64,000 nucleotides of DNA from Akanthomyces muscarius. Its lineage: Eukaryota; Ascomycota; Sordariomycetes; Hypocreales; Cordycipitaceae. The stretch lies in the NCBI RefSeq assembly GCF_028009165.1, contig NC_079242.1:2294001-2358000 (forward strand), read 5' to 3'. Below are positions 11,414 to 20,857 of this stretch, in pieces (the first letter of the stretch is position 1; the number at the start of each line of letters is the position of its first letter). Made by a program: the position numbers and the translations under genes. The notes under the pieces are model-generated. The model was not told where the DNA came from and did not search any database. It saw nothing but the letters and a program-made list of their open reading frames with translations.

Positions 11414-12208
11414 TTACGCAGCCTGTGGCGACGCAGTATTGAACGCAATAGCAGCGGACAGGAATTGCTTCCAGACTTGGAATTCCTCCTTATCTCTCGG
11501 GGCATAAATCAAAAGGTAGTTGAGGGGAAGCATAACACCGCTGAGCATATGCCTTTCAGCCCATCCTTTTGCAGTAGCCACCTCGGCGTCGGCAAGACTC
11601 AGGATCAGATGAGAACTCCCGTCAGGGTGGACATGAGCAAACTCGCCTCTTGTGGACTTGGCAAGATATGCAGGCGTCTCAACAGCCTCGCCAATCCACA
11701 GCGCCTGGTGCTTGGGGCCCTCGAGCTGTGAAGGCGCGAGTGCGAGGAGCTCCGTATGCTGAGCGGCGCGCTCGGCAAGGTCAAGCTTCATCGCCTCTAT
11801 CCTCGAAGCGTCAGAATGATCAGTCATCTGTCTCTGAGGAGCGACATAGGAAGGCACGTCTGGGCGCTCGCCACGGCGAACAGGCACTTCGTCTAGGAAG
11901 CTGGTGCGGCCATGAGGCGCATAGCGATAAAAAACGCGAGGATCGGCAAAGGGTCCTGGCTCTCTTGTGTCATGCCGCGCAAACGGCTGTCCGATGGCCT
12001 GGATAGACCAGCCCAAAAAGTTGTGCGGGAGCCCTCCAGGGCCGAGTGCGAGGAAGCCACGGTACGAGCGGATGATGTGGGAGATGACAGGAATGGCGGC
12101 GAGGCCCAAGCCAAGGATAGAGCTAGCGACAAAAGGACGCTGCTGGAAGAAGCGGGTAACGGTGTGTTGGCAGCTGTAAAATAGCCGCGAGTAGTGAGAG
12201 TCTGCCAT
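11414..12208 (-). CDS. Luciferase-domain (DUF5519) protein with N-terminal membrane anchor
   Basis: A 264-residue single-exon protein. Residues about 28-46 (SSILGLGLAAIPVISHII) form one transmembrane anchor. After it come the LGPGGLPHN motif and, in the C-terminal half, the signature of the fungal 'luciferase domain' family: EFAHVHPDGSSHLILSLAD followed by GWAERHMLSG and YLLIYAPRDKEE. The family name reflects remote similarity to the bacterial-type domain; biochemical function in fungi is not established. The conserved His and Asp in HVHPDG and the ERH motif are candidates for a metal or active site. The start is the first ATG before the anchor. A TATA-like CATATAAG sits about 85 nt upstream. 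Confidence 0.75.
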   Translation of the reverse strand: MADSHYSRLFYSCQHTVTRFFQQRPFVASSILGLGLAAIPVISHIIRSYRGFLALGPGGLPHNFLGWSIQAIGQPFARHDTREPGPFADPRVFYRYAPHGRTSFLDEVPVRRGERPDVPSYVAPQRQMTDHSDASRIEAMKLDLAERAAQHTELLALAPSQLEGPKHQALWIGEAVETPAYLAKSTRGEFAHVHPDGSSHLILSLADAEVATAKGWAERHMLSGVMLPLNYLLIYAPRDKEEFQVWKQFLSAAIAFNTASPQAA

Positions 12209-12288
12209 GGTTTCTATGGGATTTTTTTACCATGAGAAGAGACGAGTTCGCTAGTCGGTGACGAGACGGTCGCAGCGGCACAGCCTGG

Positions 12289-12297
12289 CTTATATGG
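12289..12297 (-). promoter_or_regulatory. TATA-like element of the DUF5519 gene
   Basis: The minus strand reads CATATAAG, about 85 nt upstream of the ATG at 12208. The position suits a fungal core promoter. There is no direct evidence of use. Confidence 0.35.
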
Positions 12298-13534
12298 CTA
12301 CGAAAGCAGGCCGGCGACGCGACATTCCGACGTCAGCAGGCGCAGATGTCGGCGGATATGCCGGTATTTTCGTATCGGAGAATTAAGGCCTTTATTTCTA
12401 CCATTCTGGTATCAAAAGACAAATATGTGCTTCCATTATTGGATGGAAGTTGTGCGAACGTGCTGCATGAGGCTCGACGCACCGCTCGAGGGCGCCATCG
12501 TCGTACGATGAACGGCGTAAATCACCTCTTGAAGGCCCTGGAGGAGAGTCACTCAATAGTCAGACACAACAGACAGCCACTGTCAAGATTGGAAATGTCC
12601 GACATGAGTTCGGATATACGGGCGCGTCTGAGCTATCACGTTTCCGGAGTGCCGCAGTGCTGGGAAGGCTGGAGGCTGGTTGAGGAAGGAAGCCACAGGT
12701 CGAGCAGTAGATGACTACAACAAAAGAAGATGGAAAAGAAAATCTGGTCCTTGAATCTGTACTTTCGGCGCGTCCTGCAGCGTTTTTCACTTTTCCCAGA
12801 TTTTGACTGGTTTTTTAATGTTGGTAAAAGGAGCGGCCGACTGTTTTGGCCCGATCGCGCCGAAGCACTGGCACGTGACTTGGGGGACGTTGTGACCAGT
12901 CTCCTCAAGAGAGAACAAAGGGCAGATGCAGGGAGTGTTGGGGTGGGGGCCGGGATAAATCTAATAGGAGGAAAAAATGAATAAGAAATATCAGGAGTGG
13001 CGGGTTTTTCAATTAACTGTAGGCAATGTATGGAACGTTTGAATTGAAGAAATCGGAAGCCGTACGGAATAGTCGATGATGCGCGTACACGCTAGGCAGC
13101 TTATCACATGCAGGAGCAGCTCCAGAGCAAACAGCGACGGTATAAATTCGACACGAAATGTGCAATCTTGAGAAAAATACTAATGGACCTGAAGTGTTTA
13201 TGTTTACGATTAAAGTTGAATTGTGACTACGGAGGCTGTAGAATGGGAACGAGCAGAAGAACCACGACGGTTGCGTCGTTTAAACCCGCAATTGGGCTCC
13301 CGTGATAATATTCATTCACGTAATATGCCTTGCGAGGTACCGAATATTACAACTGGAGGCCTAATGGCACAAAGACAGCTCTTTGCTGGACAGAGAGCTG
13401 GTGCGCAGTTTGCATGCCGTGGCCGATGCAGCCACAAGGTCGGTATTGCAACGGCAGCTGCCAACGACTGTAGCAAGCTCTACGCCGCATCAAACTGCCA
13501 TTGCAGCGATACGTGGAGATGACAGATTCCATCT

Positions 13535-13570
13535 CTACGCATCATTCCTACGCATCAGTTCTACGCATCA
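13535..13570. repeat. Triple CTACGCATCA repeat upstream of sdh1
   Basis: Three exact copies of the 10-mer CTACGCATCA at 13-bp spacing, about 345-380 nt upstream of the sdh1 ATG. It could be a minor tandem duplication or a cluster of regulator sites. Confidence 0.7.
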
Positions 13571-13912
13571 TCTCTTTATTCGGCTTCTTCGCACGGCCGG
13601 GAATGGTCGGCCACTCAAGCTCCAAGGGTGCCCACTGCTTACCATTAGATGACTCTGATTGGCCTAATCGGCCGGGAGCCCTCGGCGACTGGGGAACAGC
13701 CCCCAGTCAGCGGCTCAGCGCTGCCTGCTGGCCTCTGCCAGGCCGCGGTTTTCTCTCACCAAAATACTCCATAATTCTCCCCGTCACGAACTGCTTCCTC
13801 GACCCGACCACACGTGCAATCCTCATCGCTCGCCGACACATCTCCCCTCTACCGTCTACATCCCCATCCATCGGTAGCGTATGCAGTCACGCCGTTGACA
13901 TTTGCGACAACA

Positions 13913-16302
13913 ATGGCTTCACTAATGAGGAGATTGGCCACTCGGTCCTCTGCGGTGCGTTTTACTCTTTCGCCTCTCTCACGATAACCTCGGCTAGGTG
14001 GCCTCGCCACCACCGCCAGCACGGCGCCGTCTCGAGCCATTGCGCTTCGCAGCGCTGCGCAGCCAATTCGTTTCGATGATTGATTCCTTTTCCCGGCCGT
14101 CCAATGCTTCGTTGCTGACTCGCTTCCCATCTCTAGTTCTCGCCTGCGCAAGCCAGAGCCTTTTCCACCACACGCCCGGCCGGTGAGTAGCTGTCCCGAC
14201 AAGGCCCTCAACAATCTCGACCAAGAAATACTAACGGCTCAATTTTGCAGCTCGCGTAATTGCCAACGGACCACTGCGCGCCAAGGAGGCTTCTCCCTTC
14301 GTTAGCAACAAGTACCCCGTCATCGTGCGTACTCCCGAAATCAACCCCTCGAATACCCTCTGCTAGAACAGAAATTGACGCCCAAACAGGACCACGAGTA
14401 CGATGCTCTTGTTGTTGGTGCTGGTGGTGCCGGTCTCCGTGCTGCCTTTGGTCTTGCCGAGGCTGGTTTCAACACTGCCTGTATCTCCAAGCTCTTCCCT
14501 ACTCGTTCCCACACCGTCGCCGCTCAGGGCGGTATCAACGCCGCCCTTGGCAACATGCACGAGGACGACTGGAGATGGCACATGTACGACACCGTCAAGG
14601 GCTCCGACTGGCTCGGTGACCAGGACGCCATTCACTACATGACCCGTGAGGCTCCCGCCTCCATCGTCGAGCTCGAGAACTACGGCTGCCCCTTCTCACG
14701 TACTGAGGAGGGCAAGATGTGAGTTTTGCGAACCCAGTCGCGCTTCCGCACATCGCGTCAAACTAACGCAACTCCTACTACAGCTACCAGCGTGCTTTCG
14801 GTGGACAGTCTCAGAAGTTTGGCAAGGGTGGTCAGGCCTACCGTTGCTGCGCTGCTGCTGATCGTACCGGACACGCTCTTCTCCACACTCTCTACGGCCA
14901 GTCCCTCGCCCACAACACCAACTACTTCATCGAATACTTTGCTCTCGACCTGATTATGCAGGATGGCGAATGCCGTGGTGTTCTCGCCTACAACCAGGAG
15001 GACGGAACCCTCCACCGATTCCTTGCTAACCACACTGTCCTTGCCACCGGTGGATACGGACGTGCCTACTTCAGCTGCACGTCTGCCCACACCTGCACTG
15101 GTGACGGTATGGCTATGGCTGCTCGTGCTGGTCTCCCCAACCAGGATCTGGAATTCGTCCAGTTCCACCCTACTGGTATCTATGGTGCCGGCTGCCTGAT
15201 CACCGAGGGTGCTCGTGGTGAGGGTGGTTACCTCCTCAACTCCGAGGGTGAGCGTTTCATGGAGCGTTACGCCCCTACCGCCAAGGATCTTGCATCTCGT
15301 GACGTCGTTTCTCGTTCCATGACCATGGAAATTCGTGACGGCCGTGGTGTCGGTGCTGACAAGGACCACATCTACCTCCAGCTCAGCCATCTGCCTGCCG
15401 AGATTCTTGCCGAGCGTCTTCCCGGTATCTCTGAGACTGCTGGTATCTTTGCTGGTGTCGATGTTCGCAAGCAGCCCATTCCCGTCCTTCCCACCGTCCA
15501 CTACAACATGGGTGGTATCCCCACTCGCTACACCGGTGAGGTTATCACCGTCGACGAGAACGGCAAGGACAAGGTCGTCCCCGGTCTGTTCGCCTGCGGT
15601 GAAGCCGCCTCTGTCTCTGTCCACGGTGCCAACCGTCTTGGTGCCAACTCTCTCCTCGATCTTGTCGTCTTTGGCCGTGCTGTCTCGCACACCATCCGTG
15701 ACAACTTCAACCCTGGTGATAAGCTCAAGCCTATTGCTGCCGACGCTGGTGCTGAGCACATCGAGGTCCTTGACCAGGTCCGCAATGCTGACGGCCCCAA
15801 GACTACAGCTGAGATTCGTCTTGCTATGCAGAAGGCTATGCAGACTGATGTCTCTGTCTTCCGTACCCAGGAGTCCCTGGACGAGGGTGTGCGCAAGATG
15901 AACGAGATTGACGCCACCTACAAGGATGTTGGTATCAAGGACCGCAGCATGATCTGGAACTCGGATCTTGTTGAGACTCTTGAGCTCCGCAACCTGCTTA
16001 CTTGCGCGTATGTCTATCCTTTTTTTGTATCTGGATGTACGATTTTGACTTGAAGAACCTTACTAACACAACTGCTCTCTAGTACCCAAACCGCCACCTC
16101 CGCCGCCGCCCGTAAGGAGTCCCGTGGTGCCCACGCCCGTGAGGACTTCCCCGAACGTGACGACAAGGAATGGATGAAGCACACTCTGTCCTTCCAGAAG
16201 ACCCCGCACGGCAAGGTCGATCTCTCTTACCGTGGCGTCATTGCCACGACGCTAGACGAGGCCGAGTGCAAGCCCGTACCTCCCTTCAAGCGTGTATACT
16301 AA
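13913..16302 (+). CDS. sdh1: Succinate dehydrogenase flavoprotein subunit, mitochondrial (complex II)
   Basis: Oxidises succinate to fumarate in the TCA cycle and passes electrons through covalently bound FAD to the iron-sulfur subunit. The model has six exons: 13913-13954, 14137-14182, 14251-14324, 14390-14718, 14784-16007 and 16083-16302, giving 644 residues. All junctions have GT/AG ends with branch-like CTAAC or CTGAC. The presequence ([14 protein letters not shown] then [15 protein letters not shown]) is Arg/Ser-rich with a typical processing region. Then come the dinucleotide-binding [19 protein letters not shown], the FAD-linking [10 protein letters not shown] (His), the substrate-site [20 protein letters not shown], the FAD-binding GLFACGEAA region and the C-terminal [16 protein letters not shown]. 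An alternative small exon at about 13995-14063 would add more Arg-rich presequence, but it has a poor donor. Length and motifs agree with fungal Sdh1, so the call is secure; only the two smallest exons are uncertain. Confidence 0.95.
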
Positions 16303-17041
16303 AGAAAAAAAAAAGTACATCTGGCAGCGCCAGGCTCAGAATTTGGGTTTGGAACCGTGAAGCTGTGGCATTGGCTACGCTCTGATTCCCGTATTTCGCT
16401 TGTTGTAGTTATAGGTTGATTAGACGGAGTTACTACTCTTATTATGCGTTTTGATGCTCCAATGGATATTTACTATGTTATTAGACCATTTACTGTCTCT
16501 TCCTTCTACGAGAGTGATTGTACCTGTTTGTTGACTCTGCGGCTGGCAACAGCCGCCGTGTGACAGGTTGGAGGTCCTACCCAAAGAGGCAATGTGGGTG
16601 ACCATACCATTCATGCGACCAAGGAAAGCATTGCCAAGCAGCATCGGCAGTCGAAGGTATTGTTTTCTCTCCAGAATGCTGCTTGCAATGAAGGTATACT
16701 GGCCTTTCTCTGGTTTGTGCGCCTCAACGTGTGTACCTTCCAGGCCGGACTCAAGTCGCAGTTCACTAGCCGACCACCCTTCTCCAAAAAGTTGGTGTGC
16801 CACCAAAACGCCACCAACCTCGTCGTCACCTGCGAATCCTCGTTGGAGGAAGGCTAGCTAGCCCTGCCTTTGAGGCACTCGTACTACAGCGACGTATCCC
16901 TGTTGTCCGAGCATTTGGTGTTGCCCTCCGCATTTTAGTCTTGTCCTTGCCATTCCTTCCCAGCTGGTGAGCCAACTTTGACAAACGCATCTGTATTTCA
17001 ATTTTAGACCTATATTGATTTCAATATTTGATTATACCCCA
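16303..17041. other. Intergenic region between sdh1 and the sugar permease
   Basis: This contains the sdh1 3' flank, with an A-rich tract directly after the stop at 16303-16315, and the permease promoter. Short frames near 16568-16861 on both strands look like chance. No RNA gene is recognised. Confidence 0.5.
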
Positions 17042-18718
17042 ATGCCATCTAAGCACTCCGTTGAAGGTGATCATGAAGCTCACCATATCGAGGCCGTCAA
17101 CAGCCGTGTCAGCGTCAATGACACGGATGGCCATGTCAATGACTGGAAGCAGTTGCGGCAGGACGCGACGCTCGCTACCGAAGACGAGCACAACACCACC
17201 TTTGCCCAGGCTGTGCGGCGCTTTCCCAAGGCGGCCTTTTGGTCGGGCGTGGTGAGCCTGTGCATCATCATGGACGGGTACGACGGTGCGCTCCTTGGCA
17301 GCCTGTTTGGCTTTCCTGCGTTCCAGAAAAAGTATGGGCACAAGATCAAGGGGCAAGATGGCTACACTCTAGACGCGCAGTGGCAGGTCGCGCTGGGCAT
17401 GGGCTCCAACGTCGGCAACATTATTGGCATCACGCTGAACGGGTACCTGGCCGATCGCTTCGGACACCGCGTGGTCCTGCACGGCGGGCTGTTTTCGCTG
17501 ACGGGCTTCATCTTCATCTCCTTCTTCGCCCACAACGTGCAGACGCTATTCGCCGGCCAGTTCCTCTGCGGCATCTCGTGGGGTATCTTCACCACCATGG
17601 CGCCGGCCTTTGCGTCCGAGGTGGCGCCGCTGGTGCTGCGCAGCTACCTCGAGACGTGGGTGGTCTGCTGCTGGGGCATCGGGCAGTTCTTGTCCTACGC
17701 CGTGCTCTTCACGCTGAACGGCTGGGACAGCGACTGGGCCTACCGCATCCCTTTTGCCATCCAGTGGATATGGCCGCTCATCATCGCACCCCTGGTCGCC
17801 TTTTGCCCCGAGTCGCCGTGGTGGCTTGTCCGTAAGAAGAGGTACCACCGCGCGGAACAGTCCATCCTGCGGCTGACGTCGGCCAAGACGGAGGAGGAGG
17901 CGCGCGTGGCGGCGAAGCGGACGCTGGCGCTGATGATTGAGACGGATCGTCTCGAGCAGGAGATGGCTAGGGACACGTCGTACGCGGCCTGCTTTACGGG
18001 CACGGATTTGCGACGCACGGAAATTGCCTCTGTGGCATGGGGAAGCCAGATACTCACTGGGTTTGTCATTCAAGGCTGGGCGACGTACTTTTTCCAGCAG
18101 GCGGGTTTGGACCACAACGACTCATTCAAGATGACTCTGGGTATTGGCGGTATCCATCTACTCTGCAACGCGGGTTCGGCTGTCTTGACGGGCAATTATG
18201 GCCGTCGGCGGCTTTTCATGACCGGCTGTGTTGTTCTGTCCATGCTGATGTTTGTCATCGGTGGCCTAGCATTCGGTCCGCTGACTACTGCGTTTGGATT
18301 TGCAACCTCTGCTGTGTATCTGGTATGGTTCGGCGTCTGGTGCCTGTCCATGGGGCCTTTGCCCTACATCATCAACGGTGAGATTTCCTCCACGAGACTG
18401 AGATCAAAGACGATTGCTATTGCGCGAGGAACCTACGTTGTCCTCAACATCATCAACAGCGTCGCAAGCCCATACATCTTGAACCCAGAGCGTGGAAATT
18501 GGAGAGGCAAGGCCGGCCTTCTCACTGGGGGGCTTACTGTGATCTCGCTTATCTGGGCCTATTTTCGCCTTCCCGAGACGAGAGGTCGGACATATGAAGA
18601 GCTGGATATCTTGTTCGCGGAGAAGGACCTACCAGCCAGAGACTTTGCCAAGGCCGTTATCCACCGAGACGGTGAAATCATTACTGTTTCTCGGCCAGAT
18701 TCCACGCGATTGCTATGA
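17042..18718 (+). CDS. MFS sugar permease, alpha-glucoside/maltose type
   Basis: A 558-residue single-exon member of the sugar porter branch of the major facilitator superfamily, expected to import a sugar with protons at the plasma membrane. After about 60 hydrophilic residues comes TM1 with the family-like GYDGALLGSLFGFPAF. The loop signature GYLADRFGHR follows TM2, PESPWWLVRKKR follows TM6 and PETRGRTYEELDILF follows TM12. The last two resemble yeast and fungal maltose/alpha-glucoside permeases more than hexose carriers, but the substrate cannot be fixed from sequence. ATG at 17042 is preferred; an in-frame ATG at 17015 would add nine residues of A/T-rich leader-like sequence. An oxidoreductase on the same strand lies 0.57 kb downstream, which may point to a sugar-utilisation pair. 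Confidence 0.88.
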   Translation: MPSKHSVEGDHEAHHIEAVNSRVSVNDTDGHVNDWKQLRQDATLATEDEHNTTFAQAVRRFPKAAFWSGVVSLCIIMDGYDGALLGSLFGFPAFQKKYGHKIKGQDGYTLDAQWQVALGMGSNVGNIIGITLNGYLADRFGHRVVLHGGLFSLTGFIFISFFAHNVQTLFAGQFLCGISWGIFTTMAPAFASEVAPLVLRSYLETWVVCCWGIGQFLSYAVLFTLNGWDSDWAYRIPFAIQWIWPLIIAPLVAFCPESPWWLVRKKRYHRAEQSILRLTSAKTEEEARVAAKRTLALMIETDRLEQEMARDTSYAACFTGTDLRRTEIASVAWGSQILTGFVIQGWATYFFQQAGLDHNDSFKMTLGIGGIHLLCNAGSAVLTGNYGRRRLFMTGCVVLSMLMFVIGGLAFGPLTTAFGFATSAVYLVWFGVWCLSMGPLPYIINGEISSTRLRSKTIAIARGTYVVLNIINSVASPYILNPERGNWRGKAGLLTGGLTVISLIWAYFRLPETRGRTYEELDILFAEKDLPARDFAKAVIHRDGEIITVSRPDSTRLL

Positions 18719-19292
18719 TACGGATTATTGCTATTTGACCCTTATTGCTCATTTGTTTTTGTATTTCCTCGAAAGCTTAGTTATGTAGTGGCGTGATATC
18801 AAGAACTCATAACAACTCTTCGTATCTCCTCATGTCCAAACCCAAACCACAAGTTACCACTAGACAACGATTAATACGGGCATGGCCAACTACCCGACTT
18901 GCCACCCTCTCGGCGCATTCACTTTCCAAACAACACCTCACCTGAATGACTGTCTTGAATCTAAACCATATGGAGGTAATTCCTCCGCAATGCATACGAC
19001 AGCGGATTGTGGCGCCAGCCAGCCGACCCGGATTTGGACGATGCCGCCCATCCCCCGCATCCCCCGCACATGCATGGCGCTTTTAGTGTCACTAGCGACA
19101 GAGCTGTGTAAGTCGACATACATGTCGAATGTTGGGTTTTGAAAATTACTGGAAATGCATTGGGTGTCTACCCGATTTGTTGTATTTAAGCAGTCACCCT
19201 TCCATACGCAAGGCGATTGTCTCCTACAATCGCACGCTTCGTCGCATCCTAGCTCCAGTAATAAAGGGTTTCTATTTCCAACACTTGTCAGG
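18719..19292. other. Intergenic region and promoter of the oxidoreductase
   Basis: 574 bp between permease and oxidoreductase on the same strand. No gene seen. A TATTTAA element lies about 100 bp before the ATG at 19293. Confidence 0.5.
19183..19189 (+). promoter_or_regulatory. TATA-like element (TATTTAA)
   Basis: TATTTAA lies 104 nt upstream of the ATG of the Gfo/Idh/MocA gene. Placement suits a core promoter. No experimental support. Confidence 0.35.
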
Positions 19293-20618
19293 ATGTCTGA
19301 AGCCATAGTCAAGCGCTATGTCATTGTCGGCATGGGTGTACGCTCTGCCTTCTACTACCAGGCCATTATCAATGACTTCAAAGACACTGCCAAGGTCGTG
19401 GGCATCTGCGACACAAACCAGACGCGCATGAATGCCGCCAATGACCGCATGGTGGAGCTCGGTGCCGAAAAAGTAACTACATACAAAGCGGAAGACTTTG
19501 ACACCATGGTGCAGGAGCAAAAGGCAGACGTGGTCATTGTGACGACGATTGACCGCGTGCACCACCAGTACTGCATCCGCGCCATGGAGCTCGGCTGCGA
19601 CGCCATCACCGAGAAGCCCATGACCATTGACGAGGAGAAGCTGCAGCAGATGATTGATGCGGAGAAACGCACGGGCAAGCAGGTGCGCGTGCTCTTCAAC
19701 TACCGCTACGCGCCGCACCATACCAAGGTGCGCGAGCTCATCGCCTCGGGCGTCATTGGCGAGGTTGCGACGGTGCACATGGACTGGATCCTCGACTGCG
19801 CGCACGGCTCCGACTTTATGCGGCGCTGGCACCGCGAAAAGGAAAACAGCGGCGGCATCCAGATGCACAAGTCCATCCACCACTACGACCTCGTGCACTT
19901 TTGGCTTGGCACCGAGCCGGAGCTCGTCTACTGCCTTGGCGGGCTCAAGTTCTACGGCAGGGAGAACGCGGAGCGTCGCGGCGAGAAGAACCTCGGCGAG
20001 CGCTATCTCGACAACGAGGACGCCAAGAACGACCCCTTTGCCATCCACATCGACAAGAACGCACAGCTGAAGAAGCTGTATCTCGAGGCGGAGCACGAGG
20101 ATGGCTACATCCGCGACCGGAACTGCTTTGCCGAGGGCATCACCATTGAGGACAGCCTATCCATGATTATCAAGTACGCCAACGGCGCGGTCATGACGTA
20201 CAATACGTACGCGTACGCGCCGTGGGAGGGCTACCGCTGCACCTTCAACGGCAGCAAGGGCCGCATCGAGGTCAATGTCGTGGAGAGCGGCTACTCGGCT
20301 GGTGGCGAGCCCGTGACCAGCTACGACCTGACCGACTTGGAGAAGAACTACATCCAGGGCGGGGTCGAAAAGACGTCGATTGTCGTGTATCCGCTATTTG
20401 AGAAGCCGTACATGGTGGACATTGAAAAGGGCCAGGGCGGTCACGGCGGCGGAGACCCTGTTCTTCTTGAGGATGTGCTCGTCGGCAGCAAGACGGACGA
20501 GTTTAAGCGTGCAGCGTATATCCGAGATGGAGGGAATGCAGTTTTGATCGGCGTAGGGGCCAACAAGTCCATGAAAACTGGACTACCCGTTATGGTTCAG
20601 GAGCTCGTAAAGTGGTAA
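19293..20618 (+). CDS. Gfo/Idh/MocA family NAD(P)-dependent oxidoreductase
   Basis: 441 residues. The N-terminal Rossmann fold (VKRYVIVGMGVRSAFYYQAI, then VGICDTN) binds NAD(P). The EKPMTID motif at about residues 107-113 carries the conserved lysine of the family, and the following alpha/beta domain contains the substrate-side segment HKSIHHYDLVHFW. Members oxidise or reduce hydroxyl groups of sugars, inositols and related polyols; the exact substrate is unknown. The C-terminal GQGGHGGGDPVLLEDVL is typical of the larger fungal and bacterial MviM-like members. The frame stays open upstream, but homologous sequence begins at MSEAIVK (19293), preceded by a TATA-like box. It follows the sugar permease on the same strand and is convergent with the protease gene, with 239 bp between the stops. 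Confidence 0.85.
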   Translation: MSEAIVKRYVIVGMGVRSAFYYQAIINDFKDTAKVVGICDTNQTRMNAANDRMVELGAEKVTTYKAEDFDTMVQEQKADVVIVTTIDRVHHQYCIRAMELGCDAITEKPMTIDEEKLQQMIDAEKRTGKQVRVLFNYRYAPHHTKVRELIASGVIGEVATVHMDWILDCAHGSDFMRRWHREKENSGGIQMHKSIHHYDLVHFWLGTEPELVYCLGGLKFYGRENAERRGEKNLGERYLDNEDAKNDPFAIHIDKNAQLKKLYLEAEHEDGYIRDRNCFAEGITIEDSLSMIIKYANGAVMTYNTYAYAPWEGYRCTFNGSKGRIEVNVVESGYSAGGEPVTSYDLTDLEKNYIQGGVEKTSIVVYPLFEKPYMVDIEKGQGGHGGGDPVLLEDVLVGSKTDEFKRAAYIRDGGNAVLIGVGANKSMKTGLPVMVQELVKW

Positions 20619-20857
20619 TGATAATTCATAGACTGTTTACCAATTGGCATCGAAAAAGTTGGGTAGCATTGCAAAGTGTACCCCATTCATGAGAGCTGTA
20701 CCCTCAATCGGTTCATATATTCACAATATTGAGCTCGAGCGCAGGCTATAGAAATTACTGCTACGTGGAATATAAACTAGAAATAAAGAAACATAAGACA
20801 ATTGCAAAGTAGAAATACTTTCAGTGACAGCAAGCACAGCGGGCAAATCGAAGAGGC

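Larger units (their letters stand above)
12209..13912. other. Divergent promoter region between the DUF5519 gene and sdh1
   Basis: 1.7 kb without a supported gene. A 122-codon frame at 12346 and a 99-codon frame at 13223 have no recognisable domain and are probably chance. Near the sdh1 end are three copies of CTACGCATCA (13535, 13548 and 13561), and the last 120 bases are C/T-rich, typical of a 5' leader. Confidence 0.5.

Noticed and set aside
14758..15759. 333-codon minus-strand frame
   Set aside because: Antisense to the conserved sdh1 coding exon.
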